A stretch of 64,000 nt of DNA, from contig NC_034438.1 of assembly GCF_002078875.1 (NCBI RefSeq), forward strand, positions 17,231,747 to 17,295,746, given 5' to 3'. The position numbers and the translations under genes were made by a program. The DNA is from Numida meleagris (taxonomy: Eukaryota; Chordata; Aves; Galliformes; Numididae). Below, piece by piece: positions 12,701 to 25,600 of the stretch (within the stretch, counting starts at the first letter, position 1; the number at the start of each line of letters is the position of its first letter). The notes beneath the pieces were generated by a model. The model did not search any database. It had not been told where the DNA came from and worked only from the letters and a program-made list of their open reading frames with translations.

Positions 12701-15700
12701 ATTTGGTCCTGGGAGCTGATGCTTCTGCTGCCTGTTTTCTGGGAAGGAGGCTGGAGTTCACATTTGGAACTTCAGGCATTCTGTGCCTGAAATGTCCTCT
12801 TTGCCCCCTGGAATTTGTGTAAACACTAACAGATTTGAAAAGTGGATTTGGGGACACTTATGTTTATAGCTCTTCCAAATGAATCTGTTTCTGTTTCCAA
12901 ATGAATTCCACATTAATTCACTGGGATAGCTCAGGCCTGGGTTCCTGGCAGTCAGCATTGACTGATTTGGTATAGAGAGAGGCTGTCTCTTGGTATGGTG
13001 GCTGGCATCATAGAGATGCTACAATTGCTACTGAAGTCTGAATAGAAGACGATGACAGCTATTCAGTTTTTCTGTATTAGCTTTGCTATAAGTGTTGTAT
13101 TTATAGTTAGTGAGAAGGAATACCCTGCTAGAGTTGAACCGAAATGTTAGAAATTCTTGAAGAGCCCAGGGCTTATGTTTTATGTAGGCTAAAGATGTAC
13201 TGCCAGTTCAATTTATAAATGTACTGTGATCTTTATTAATGGTATAACAGCAACATTGCATGCAGAAGTATGTGTTTGTATTGTTAAAAATAATCTTAGA
13301 ATTAGATTTGAATGGAAAAAGCTTTCCTATCCTGAGAGAAAGGAAATGGCATTGGGGAAATAGCGCTACATAGAAAACGTGGGGAAAAGTTGGTGTGGGT
13401 CATTTTATCCCATGACTTTGTCATATATTTACAGCATGATTATTCCAAGTATCTTAAATTTCAAAATTAAAAATGGAAACACTGAGGCTTTGTTGATGAG
13501 ACATGTTTATCCAGCATATTACCTTTTTTTTCTTTTTTTTGAATGAGACCTTCATTGAATTTCCCCCTTCATGCAGGAAATCTCATTCTGATGAATCAAT
13601 TTTTTAAATAGCTCTTGTTGAGGAAAACAGTTCATGCTGTTTCTTTACTGATCAGATTTTAGCTTTTCTAGATGTCTTTCACAGACTGAGGAGATGACTG
13701 AGGTTGGAAAAGTCCTCTGGGTCCATCTGCTTCAACCCCAGCTCTGGCAGGGACACCCAGATCAGGGTGCCCAGACTCCCAACTCTTTTGGAGTTCTCCA
13801 GGGAGGAGTCTCCACAGCCTTTCTGGGCATCCTGTGCCCAGCCACCCTCATGGTAAAGAAGTGCTGATGCTCGAACATGTTTCTCTGCAGATGCAGGGCT
13901 CTGCACTTCTTGTTGAACACCATGAGGTTCCTGCCAGCCCATCTGTCCAGCCTGTTGAGGTCCCTCTGAATGGCAGCACAGCCCTCTGGTATATCAGCCA
14001 CTTCTCCCAGTTTTGGGTCATCTTTAAGTGAAGCATTTCTGAGTTTAAGACGTGACTTGTTCTTTCAATTCTTTCACATGTGTCTTGAACAAGTAAACAG
14101 CCAAACTGCTATTTAGTCATGTATGATTATAGTGACAACCACATAAGATGTAAGCAGATCTGTAACCTGCTGACTTGCTACCCTGATTTCTGACACATAA
14201 TAATTGGCAATTTACACACTGAATAACCAGCTGCGAATTGGTATTGGGGAAGGCGGAAAGTGGTGCAGTTAACAGTATCAGTGCTGAACCAAAGTAACAG
14301 CTCACAGCTGGGAAGAAACATCATAGGATCTCCCTAGACCCTGTGCAGTTCTCTATTTCAGCAAAAGCAGATACTTTTAAAGCAGTTTACATTTGCTACT
14401 TAACAACAACCAAAAAATTGTGTTTTTTTCAATAGTTATTTTAGCAAGTGGAAGTGTCTAACTGTCTGATGTGCACTAGAGGAGCATTAGAACAGAACAG
14501 AAGGCTGGATGTGGGTAGAAGACAAGGAGATTACTGAATATGGATGGGATCTTTGATCTTTGTTTAAGCTTTCATGTAAGTGCAAGGAACCAGAATATTT
14601 TGAAGGCTTGTAATCTGGCTTTGCAGCTGGATTTGCCATGCCTGGGCTTCTTAGCACTGTGCTCCACTGTGGTAGAATATGCAGTGATTTGGGGTATTTT
14701 TGGCACAAGCATAACTTGGAAATGTTTTTATGACTTCCCTATGCTTTTGAGTCTCAATTCCTTGCTAAAAGAGTGTGGGATTGCTAGGATAAGACTGGTC
14801 ACGAAAACATTTTCCCTATTCTTGGAAGTGCCTAAACTTTTTTTGTCTGAAAGGCAGCCTCTTTCTCATGTCCTTTCAAAAATACAGAGCTGGCATGTTA
14901 AGATTTCAGGAGAAACTGTTAGCATTTTGAAAAATTCCCAGCATATGAAAGAGCGGTTTACAGTGGGAAATGTGTAGCATACTTAATAGGCCTTTTTTTT
15001 TTTCTTTTTTTAACATGGCAGATCATTCTATTTCTCTGTGCTGAGAGTTTTTGCACCCTTTGAAATGTTTTATGCTTTAACCAAGTCAGTTCTTCTGGTC
15101 ATGCTCTTTTTCTTTTTTCTCACTTCTTTTTTTTTGCATGTAATCTATACAATAATTTAATTTCCAGAAGAAGTATCACTGCTCCCAGGTAAAATCAAGT
15201 TTCCATGTCATCTTGTATGTTTTTTTTTTCCCACTTCACTTTCTATTGAAATGGACTGTTAATTTTATTAAAAACTTTGTGTAAATTGATTGAAAACTTC
15301 TCATAAATGGAGTGCTAAGCTGGAAGGTATTTTGTTCTGTAGTACTATAGTTATTTGGGTGCCCTGTCTGGGGAGATCTTTGTTTTGTTCCTGGTATAGG
15401 TTGAAATAATATTTTATGTAGTCTGCAAGTAAGAAAACTTATTACCCATTTTACGTAGAGCAGTGAGATTGCTTCACTCTGAATGGCTGCTCTATGGTGA
15501 CAGTTTTATCATCTTTTTGCTTTATTTTTTAGGCAAAACTGTGTTTCTAACATTAGTTTTCTTTCCCAAAGTCTTCACAGTTAAGAATACACATTGAGCT
15601 TTTGTCACAGGTTTTTATTAAAGGCTACAAAAAAGAAATAATAGAACTCTATCATTTATGTTAAATGCCCCAAGCTCTTTCCTGTAAACAGCTATAAATG

Positions 15701-16556
15701 CTTATCTTCACATGCCACACACAGGATTTGGTGTTCTCATAAATTAGTATTTCCTTCAAGATTAAAGCCACATTCACAGAGCTGTTACAAAACATTTTAT
15801 TTAACTATCTAATAAAATGATTAACTTTTTGAAACGGGAAAAAAGTTCTTATTGCCAGTGCAGCATCTGTAATTCATTTTTGCAGAACGTTGATTTGTAG
15901 TGGGTTCATCATTCCTCTTCTGTTCTATGTTTTGGATTAGGCGCATCATCTTGCGGAGTTCTTGATTATTTTGCTTTGTTCTGTTGGTATCAGTAACCGT
16001 CTCTGAAATGTACTGATTGCTCTGCAACCACTAGTCGCCAAGCTAGTGAAGTACTGTGGACTGTATTACTGTTGTCCACAACTGCATAGCGGTCTTTGGC
16101 GTGTGTTCTACAGTGCTGGTAAGGAGTCATTTGACTGTTACAATTTTCCTTTATTTTTGTGTGGAATGTAGTTTTCTTTTAGCCATTTTAAGAGTTAGCC
16201 TTGTTTAATGTCTGTCCCCGCAGGATAGTTAGGCAGGCCAAATTTCAAATAAATGTAATTCTCTTTCTTCACAATTCTTCCCACTGTGATTAGAAGACAG
16301 ATTGGATCCCCCTCAGAAGGATTCCAGATACATTTGTCCCTTTCATGTTTCTGGAAAACTTGAGAACTTACCTTTGGAAAACTGCATCAAATTTCTCACA
16401 TCATGCAGGAAACTAACACTTAGGCAAAGCGATACTTACATTGAACCCAAGTGAGTAATTATTCTTGTTAAATAAATGCTTGCAAAGTGTTAAAGTTACA
16501 AGGGCATTTTTACTTGAACTATGTTCTTTTTATTTATTTTTTTTATTTTCTGATAG
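9534..16556 (+). other. Putative first intron of IL31RA
   Basis: If the CpG-island donor joins the acceptor before 16557, this 7 kb is intron 1. It holds a CR1 fragment at 13686-14030 and T-rich runs around 14990-15230. I see no other element. A possible extra untranslated exon at about 16304-16450 is described under findings. Confidence 0.35.
13686..14030 (-). mobile_element. Old CR1 LINE fragment
   Basis: Minus-strand CR1 3' part with ggttggaaaagtcctctgg at its 3' end. Inward, the frame at 13762-14001 contains [18 protein letters not shown], the region that follows the RT domain in CR1 ORF2. It is diverged and inactive. Confidence 0.8.
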
Positions 16557-16586
16557 TGTTTCCTGCCCGTAGTTACTGAAAAGGAA

Positions 16587-16641
16587 ATGTTCAGCTGTTG
16601 GGTTTGGATACTCATCTTGCTCTGTAGAAGCTCTATAGCAG
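16587..16641 (+). CDS. IL31RA: IL31RA coding exon 1 (signal peptide)
   Basis: Encodes [18 protein letters not shown], a typical signal peptide with a hydrophobic core and a small residue at the cleavage point. The donor g|gtatgt leaves phase 1. The exon probably begins at 16557, after ctgatag. The frame stays open upstream to that acceptor. The following intron (16642-17715) holds the mariner end at 17352-17500. Confidence 0.88.
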
Positions 16642-19600
16642 GTATGTTTCATAATTATTAGCACTCATTTTGCCAATGGAAAATTTCCCAGCGAGGATCC
16701 TTTGCCAAATGTAATTTCTAAGTGTTATTAAAATGAAAAACAAACAGAATATTTTAAACATTGAATTTAGTAGGTGATTAGGTACTGTACAGCATAGAGT
16801 GAAAGATTAACTTAGGGCATTCTTGATCTGTCTTTGTGGTGTGCAAATTGTGATCACTGTATGGTTGGTTTTTTTTTTTAATATTTTGAAAGTTACCTTG
16901 TTAGCTGTTTACCTGTTGCACAGGATGATGGAGGAGACTGCATCTGGAAGTGTTTCATGGTTCAATTCTTGCTGGGTTGTCAAGATTTAACTTTGGTGAT
17001 CTGCTGATAGGCCAAATTAATATCTTTGTAATATGTGAGCACTCAATGAGCAGTCAGTGTGCTGTTTTAGGACTAGCTTATGTCAAATGTTCAGAAATTC
17101 ATGCAATGACTTCTAACATTACCCCAGTCTTAAAAGTCACAATAACAGTAACAATGTGCGAACATTCTTTTTTAGATTAACTAATCTATTTTTTAAAAGT
17201 GCGATAGTTCCACAGTCAGTTTAAGCTTGCACAAGTAACTACTGAAATTGCAATGAATGTTGTATTGCTGGTTATGAAGTGGTTAAGAAACAGATCTGAA
17301 TGGAAAACCACATGTTTTTTGCCAGGTTTTATTTTTCATCTGTATTCTGTAGGTTGTTCCAAAAGTAATGCCTCCTACTTATTTCCAAGGAAACTAGAGC
17401 AGACACGAAAAGCACAATAACGCGATTTGATAGAGCAAATTCTCAGCTACAAAATTATTTTTCAAAATAATCACTGCCATTAAATATGCATTTTCAATAG
17501 GAAAGGTATAGAAATATCATTCTTGCACAATAACTGTGTTATTATATATAACATATAATATTGGTGCCATCTTAGCATTTTATTTGAACTGTGTTTTTAA
17601 AAAAAATCTAATGAAATGATTTGTGGGCATATACGTTGATAACAAAATAAGTTACTGTTTTTTCAAATGTATGTTAAGGGATTAGGTTGTATGATAACTT
17701 TAATTTTGTTTTTAGATGAAAACTCTACCAGAGATGCTGACATTTTTCCTTCATCTCCTGAAATTGAAAGAGGATCCACCCTGAAACGATTCTGTATTCT
17801 TGGAAAACACTACACACCTCACAGGAACGCAAGCCACATCATCTGGAAATTGAATCGTGAATTGATTGCTCAGGAAAACTACAATATTGTCAACGAGACT
17901 GTATCTAGTGTAACTATCTATAATTTCACTCACAGCAAAGCACGTGTGAAATGCTTCATTAAGTACTTAGGAAAAGAACAACTTCTGGTTCAGACTGAAG
18001 TTAAATCTGGCTGTAAGTAGAAATACGGGGCAACTAATTTTAACATTTTTGAATAACTTATTGTCAAAATTTTATTTTTAAAACAATTTTTTTTTTTTTA
18101 GCTTGTGGCATTGCAAGATGCTCATCTTTAATATCTCCTTTTTTTTCTAAACTAAAGCATGAAATTTCTGGCAAACCTTATTCGTGCTAGTCTGTACCCT
18201 TTCTGACCCTGATATTTGGCCAGTTAAATCAATGCAAGTTTTCTCTTTGGTTGTTTCTTATGTCTAGCCTAGCCAACTTTAGATTTCTCCAGGGATGGTT
18301 TCCTTTCTAATCCAGTGTTCCAAAAAAATTATGGTCTCATCTGGAGAAGATTGAAGGCTAAATTAAATACTATTTTTTCTAATTTATTGAGCAGGTTAAG
18401 TCCAGGTTATACTAACATCTGCATGGAGGTCCCTTTCTAGTAAAAAATAAATGCGGAAATGTAAGTTCCTGGAATAAAGAACAGCAGAAAACATTGCCTG
18501 ATTGCAAAGTTAAGCGCGCCTTAAGCGTGTTAGCAAAAGGGAGATGTTTTGAAGAGCTGTGTTAAGTAGAACAGAGGTGTATTATTTCAGAGAGAGGGCT
18601 TCTTATAGAGTTCATAGAACTCTCTGTTCAGCTAGTGTATTTCAGTGGAGGTCTTTGTCTTCTTTTCAATGCCCATTTCTTCTGTTGAGTGAAGAAGTCT
18701 AGCTTTAACACAGATATCTAGAGGGTACTTTTTTTTGTGGATGAATTCAGATTATAAAGATTGAATTCGTTTGTGCTGTCTTGCTTACAGGAGTGGGAGT
18801 CTGGAACGCAGGGGGTGGAGGGGAGTTCTCTTCAGAGTTATATTGATACATTTTCCAGGCAGTTATCTTTTGCAGTCTAAGGTCATGAAGGCTTTTCAGA
18901 TAGATTAGCAGTTTTGATAGGATATGTGGTTATGGGAAGGAACTAAGTGGAACTGTGTCTTTCAGAGAATGCCCTCTTTTCCTGAACTTCTTTATTGTTT
19001 CTTTGTTTTTCTGTTACTGTCTGGACTGGCATCTAGCTACAGGTGCTTTGCAGGAGTTATACTTAGAGGTTCAGGCCAAAGTGCGTATTGAGTTGATATA
19101 AATTTTTTGAGTTACTATAAAAATTCCTTCAGGCTTACTTAGTTGAGTACTTCTGAAAAGTAGTTGGAGCAAATCTCTTGGTTTTAACTGGGAGAGAGAG
19201 TGGTTTTGATTTTGTGAAGGGTTTTGAGAGCAATAAGAAATTATTAAATGAAGTTTTATGCAACTCACGTAGTGGTTTGGTGTAATCTGCCTGCTGACTA
19301 ACACGGTAAGTTGTACATTAAAGTTGCTTCTTTTTATGAGAACTTTTTTTCTTTTGCCATTGTAGTTCCACCAGACAAACCAAGAAATATTTCCTGCATT
19401 TACGATGTTGATATTAAGCTTACTTGTAACTGGACTTCAGGAAGAGAAACAAATCTTGCAACAACTTATACTCTTTATAGAAAAATGTAAGTATAGGATG
19501 TACCAGGAACTGTAGTGCTGGGGTGAGACCGCTAGTCCCCCACTCCTCATTTCCTGACTTCTGTTTAAAGTAAACCTGGAAACATCCTGTAGTTCAAAGG

Positions 19601-22600
19601 CATTTCTTAGTGCAGTTAATTTTGGGTTGATAAGGGTTGAAAAAACTTACCACCTGATACCCAGTTTAGTTCTCTGTGTGTAAATAATGAGCATTTCCAA
19701 CCTAATACTCAGTAGACAAATGTTTATGTCAGAACTCATATTCACGTGTTTCTTCAAGGTAACATTACTAATTAGAGAAAAGCTGAGTAAACCTAAGTAC
19801 AAACACAATCTTCTAGGGTATTCTACTGCTGAGTCAGAATGGAAGTTCTTTGTGTTTTTAGCTGTCCTCATTTTGGATGAGGAAAGAAGATGCATTCTTC
19901 CTCTGCTTTAAACAGTTTCCTTGTTAAAAACATTGATGTCTCTGTTATTTTGCCTAATCGTAGCAGATACAGCTGTTTGTAATAATGTGTTATATATAGG
20001 GATATTTTAGGACTGATTCGTTTTATATTAAATAGCAATTTCAAGGTGCTCTTCTTATTAGAAGCATTTTGTGCATTGTAATACTTTATGATATAATTCT
20101 TACAAGCCAGATCTTTCATCTGAATTGCTATGTAGATGTTGCAAACTTGTGTAATTTACTCGTATGCTTACTAAAATATGTTTGGTATTTAGCTGCATCT
20201 ATCACAGGCTAGCCATGTTAAAATTACAATAACTATGTCACAGAAGGCTACCCTTACATAAAAAAAAATATGAACAATTGATAAATGTTTATCTTATGTA
20301 GTGATAAATTTGCCATTTCAAGGAAACTGCTGTTTTAGGGGAGAGGAAAAAAAAGAAAAGCAGAACCGTGCAAATACAGTAATGAGCTCTTTGACAGTTT
20401 AACCTGGGGGTCTTTGGAGTCATAGTGTTTTAATGATTGAAAGAAGAGTTGTCCTTCTTGGATTGCTTACATACAGGGATTTGCATTTACAAATATCACA
20501 GAATCAGAGAATGTCAGGGATTGGAAAGGAGCTCGAAAGATCATCCAGTCCAGTCCCCCTGCCGGAGCAGGAACACCTGGATTAGGTCACACAGGAACGC
20601 ATCCAGGTGGGTTTTGAATGGTACTAGAGAAGGAGACCCCACGACCTCTCTGGGCAGCCTGTTCCAGTGTTCTGTTACCTTTACTGTGAAGAAGCTTTTT
20701 CTCATATTTATGTGGAACCTCCTATGTTCCAGCAGTCTCACACTTCTTTGTATTTTCATGACTCCATTATAAGACCATAAGTTTTTGTTTCATTCAATTT
20801 GAGTTAAATTTTAAATACTGTTTAAAAGCTTACTTTTTCACAAATTCCTGTGAAAATAGTGAAGTCAGTGTTGTTTCAAGGCAGATCTCAGATGCAGTTT
20901 TGAATGTGACAGCACAGATTTTATCTCAAACATAAGTGTCAGTCTGTTTTTTATAATAATTATGCTTGTTGTGCTCCTTTTCTGCTTAGTCAAGGCTCTA
21001 GGTAGTATGTTGGTATGAGTAGTTTTCTGAAATGTTCTTGACAATTGGAAGGAATTTTGACTTCACTGGAAATATTTTCTTTTTGTAAGTAAGTTATGCT
21101 AACGTATTAACGTATTTTTGATCTAAATGGTAAGGCAGGAAAAAGTCTTCATCTCATTTTAGGCTTGACATTTTAGTCTTCCTCTTTTATTACTGGTTTA
21201 TCACTGCTTCCAAATTTATTTACTTTTAGTGTTACTGTGTTTTGTAGCTTAGCTGATTATGTGAAATCATAAACTGGTGACAGCTACTGAAGGAAAGTGT
21301 CAGTGCCGTTCCTTCTTGTACCAGTGCATATTCTTCTTTAGCCACATGATGAATTGAATTGGAGAACTAATTCTGGTAAAATCTAACAATTTATTTTTAA
21401 TATATGGGTCTTTTGTATGACTGCAAAGCACTTGTACAAGGGAGCAGACATCTGTGGATGGAAACAAACAGCTATGCCTGGAGGGAAGGATTGCTTCCTT
21501 CCCAAGCACAGATACAGGTTGGGTGGAGAATGGCTAGGGAGCAGCTCTGAGGAGAAGGATTTGGGAGTGTTGGTTGGTGGAAGGTTCAACATGAGCCGGT
21601 AATGTGCACTTGCAGCCCAGGAGGCCGACCGTAGCTAGGTTGCATCAAGAGAAATGTGACCAGCAGGTTGAGGGAGGTGATTCTGCCCCTCTACTCTGCT
21701 CTTGTGAGACCGCACCTGGAGTACTGCATCCAGTTCTGGGGCCCCCAACACAAGAAGGACATGGAGCTGTTGGAGCAGGTCCAGAGGAGCAAAGATGATC
21801 AGAGGGCTGGAGCACCTCCCCTACAAGGACAGGCTGAGAGAACTGGGGCTCTTCAGCCTGGAGAAGAGAAGGCTCCAAGGAGACCTTATAGCAGCCTTCC
21901 AGTACCTGAATGAGGCCTATAGGAAAGCTGCAGGGGAACTTTCTATAAGGGCATGTAGCAACAGGACAAGGGGAAACAGTTTTAAACTGGAAGAGGGCAG
22001 ATTTAGACTAGATATCAGGAAGAAATTCTTTACTGTGAGGTTGGTGAGACACTGGAACATGTTGCCCAGCGAGGTTGTGGATGCCCCTTCGCTGGAGGCG
22101 TTCAAGGCCAGGCTGGATGGGGCTTTGAGCAGCCTGGTCTAGAGGGACGTGTCCCTGCCTATAGCAGGAGGGCTGGAACTAGATGATCTTAAAGGTCCCT
22201 TCCAACCTAAACCAGTCTGTGATTTCTTTCACAGGAGTGCAAGCTTATGCTGTCTTAAAAATATTCATGAAATACCAGCCTCAAACTGTTTTTTTGAGTT
22301 ACACTAAAGATATGTGTAACTAGTGCATAATATGAAGTATTTAACACAGCTCCCGTATATAAGTTTTAATTTGTAGAAGAATTTCTGGGTCAGTAGGTAA
22401 AATGAACCAAGTTTTCTTAGTCTTGCATCCTGTTCCGCTTATTTTGAAAGCACATGCTGAAAAGTCAGCATATTACTTATGTGTTATTTCAGGAAAATCT
22501 GTCAAATTTCAATTACCTTGTTACAAATTGGCAGTGGTACAATTTGACTTTTCTTTATACTGTGTTGAAAAGTTGCAGGAAAGCTTTTTATCTCATAGCT

Positions 22601-25600
22601 GTGCATTGTGGCATGAGTTTTGAGCTGTATCTGTGTACATATTTTTATAAAAGCTCTTACGTGGACTTGCTTGATTATTTCACTGCTTTGATCCTTATCT
22701 AAAATAATAATAACATGTGAATTAAGTAATTTTTACTTTTCATTACTACTCCTTGAAAGTTATCTTACTAATCTCTGTGGGCTATTGATATGCATTATTT
22801 ATTGTTTTTACGGAGTGAATGCAGGAGCAGTGCAATTATGAAACAGTATTTGTTTGCTCAAATGTATCGCCTAAGGAGATTTTCATGGGTTACGAAGTTG
22901 TGCAGCCTTGAAAACATATAAATAATAATTAAATCCTAATGTAACAATCAGTTAGGGTTATGTATGAAAATCTTCTAATGTATGAAAATCTTCTAATGTA
23001 TAACTCCTGTTATTTCTCCTGTTTTTCAATTTTTAGCATGAGTGTACCAGGTCCAGTTATGCAGGAGCCAAAGATCTCCATCTGCCGAAGCAAAACTGAG
23101 TCATGTTCATTTCATTACCCAAATATTCCGTTTGGTGATAATCTTTGTTTTCAAGTGAAAGCTGAAAATGTTTTGGGTGAAGCCTCATCAGATTGTGTTC
23201 CTATAAGAATGGAAGAAATAGGTAATTAAGAAAGAGTTAAATAAAAACAGAAATGTAATGTATGTTGAACCAATGGCATCTTCCGCAATTATTTTTCCTT
23301 CTCTGTAAAATACAACTTAGAGATTGCTGGAACAAATTGTGTAAACTAAGTTAGTTTTTGTAGAATAAAACTATGAAAAATAATATTTTCAATATAACAG
23401 TTTTAAAATAATTCTTTAGGTTTCAGTTAGTTTTATACTGGTTTACTTTTGAATTACCATCTCGTTTTAATTGCTAGTTAAAATTCATAGAACCATAGAA
23501 TATCCAAAGTTGGAAGAGACCCAGATGTCCTCACTCTGCACAGGACTATATGAAAGATTAAACTGTAAGATTGTAAAGTGTCAGAAATTAACTACATCTA
23601 ATGTTTAATTCTTACTTACACATCCAGTGCTTAATTCTTTTTAATTTTCTGAAAATTTGGATCCTTCCTATTTAGTTAAGTGAATCTCCTCTTAAGTTTT
23701 AACTAATTGTCTTTCCATGTAAGATTCTTTGAACTGTTTGGAACAGATAGCAAATTTTAGCTATTTCTTGGCCTTACCAAGAGGTGATTTTAAAAAAAAA
23801 AAAAAAGATATGGTTGTATTCATAATACAGAATACCTAGAATATCTAAACCCAACAATATTTTGGCTAATGTCTGCAGTAAATCACAAATTCCTGAGGCA
23901 TTTTTTAATCAACAAGTAAAGGCAATATACTAAAATTCTTTCTCAAAATAACTGGTACTTGAACTGTTTGTATTTTTGAGTGGTACTAGATGTCAGTGCA
24001 GTGTTTGGCTGTAAATGAATGGTAATATCATCATATCTCCAGATCTGCCAATCGTTTATTCCGCTATTCTACTTTCTGGTTAGGAACGTGAAAAAAAATC
24101 ACCAGTTCTGCAGTTCTCAGGAGCAATAGTACTATTTTGGCTTCCTCTTCTATGTTGCATTCTCCTCTATTCATTCTGGTATAGGTATTCAAGGTTTTGA
24201 TCTCAGTAGAGCGAAGTCAGCATTGTCACTCTTTCCTCCATAATGTATATCTCTCTAAATACTTCTTCAGTGCATGTAACAGGCTGCAGAGATGTGTTGG
24301 ATTTGGTGGCTCTATGTGAGACACTGGTGGAAAGGGTGAGTCTAGCATGAGTCCCAGCTACAGGGCTTTCCCTGAGCTGGATAGTGTGGAATATAAGCAA
24401 CTAAGCTATAGCGATGTGCTTCTGCTCAAATCCTGTATGTTGGGTTCAGCTCCTTGGTGATTTTCAGGCATCCATGAAGCAGCTGTGTGTACCACACAGC
24501 ACACAAGAAGTTATGTGAGGTACAAGTTTTAGCTGTGGTAAAGAAATACCAAGAAGAGCTGGTTATCGTAGAGTCAGTGCTAAGAACTCGAGAGGCCTGT
24601 CAGTGCTGGTTCAGAGGAAACAAGCGTAATCCTTCTAATTGCTTATTTTTGATACAGCACTCTGTCTGCTCTCCAGCCTTGTGTGCCTTTATGCCTTGTG
24701 TTCAGGCTTGCTGTGGCTCCATGTTACTTTGCAAATCCTATGTACCAGTCATCTCTTTTCTCAGTGTTAATCTGTCCTTTTGCCATTGTCTTCTTCACAT
24801 TGCTCTGGCCCTGAAATCCTTTGTGATAGAATTCTTCCCTCATCTGCGATTAGGACTTGACCTTAGCAACTGAGCTCCAATTCTTTTCTTTTTCCTGCTG
24901 TTGTCGTCGGGAAGAGACTCTAGTATTATTCTTCAGCACTGATACAGATTGAAGAAATCTGTACATCTATTTGAGAGCAAGTTTGTCAGCTTTAATTACG
25001 GTACAATCTCTTATAAATAACTTCCCATATGTAGAGTTATGTCTATAAAATACAGCATCATATGAATTCTCTGCTGGACTGTACTTACTTGGGATAGTAG
25101 TTAAACTTCATGGAATACTCATAGACCAGTTCTGGTATTTATGTAAGCCTTTTCTTTTGTTTCTCCATTCTAGAGAAATTTCAACCTCCTGAAATAGTTT
25201 CATTAAAAAAAAATGCTGGTATAAAGCAGTTGCTTACAGTAACCTGGAAAATACCTGAGAAAAGTACACGTTTACTAGATGTAAAATGCCAGATTCGATA
25301 CAGAAACTTGTATTCAAACTCATCGGTAAGCTGCTCTTGTTTTCTTTTGAATGTGGCTTTGTGACTAATTTCATAATGCTATAAAAGGCTAACTATAAAA
25401 AAGACAAGAAGCAATTGGAAATAATGATAAAACCTTGTTATTTTAGTGGAGGATATTTAGGTGTGCATTAAGTTCATTGTTTCGTTATCTAAGATGAATT
25501 TTCCTTTTGGTCAGTATATATTTTGGTACATAGCGTACTTCTGGTATTTCTGTGAAGGGCAAAGGAATGGCCTGTTACACACATAATTAGTCAAGATGTT

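Noticed and set aside
14540..14977. 145-codon open frame in the putative first intron
   Set aside because: No family resemblance, no splice context and no repeat match. It is probably a chance frame.
24487..24873. 128-codon open frame in an IL31RA intron
   Set aside because: No recognisable domain; Cys/Leu-rich translation of pyrimidine-rich intron sequence.
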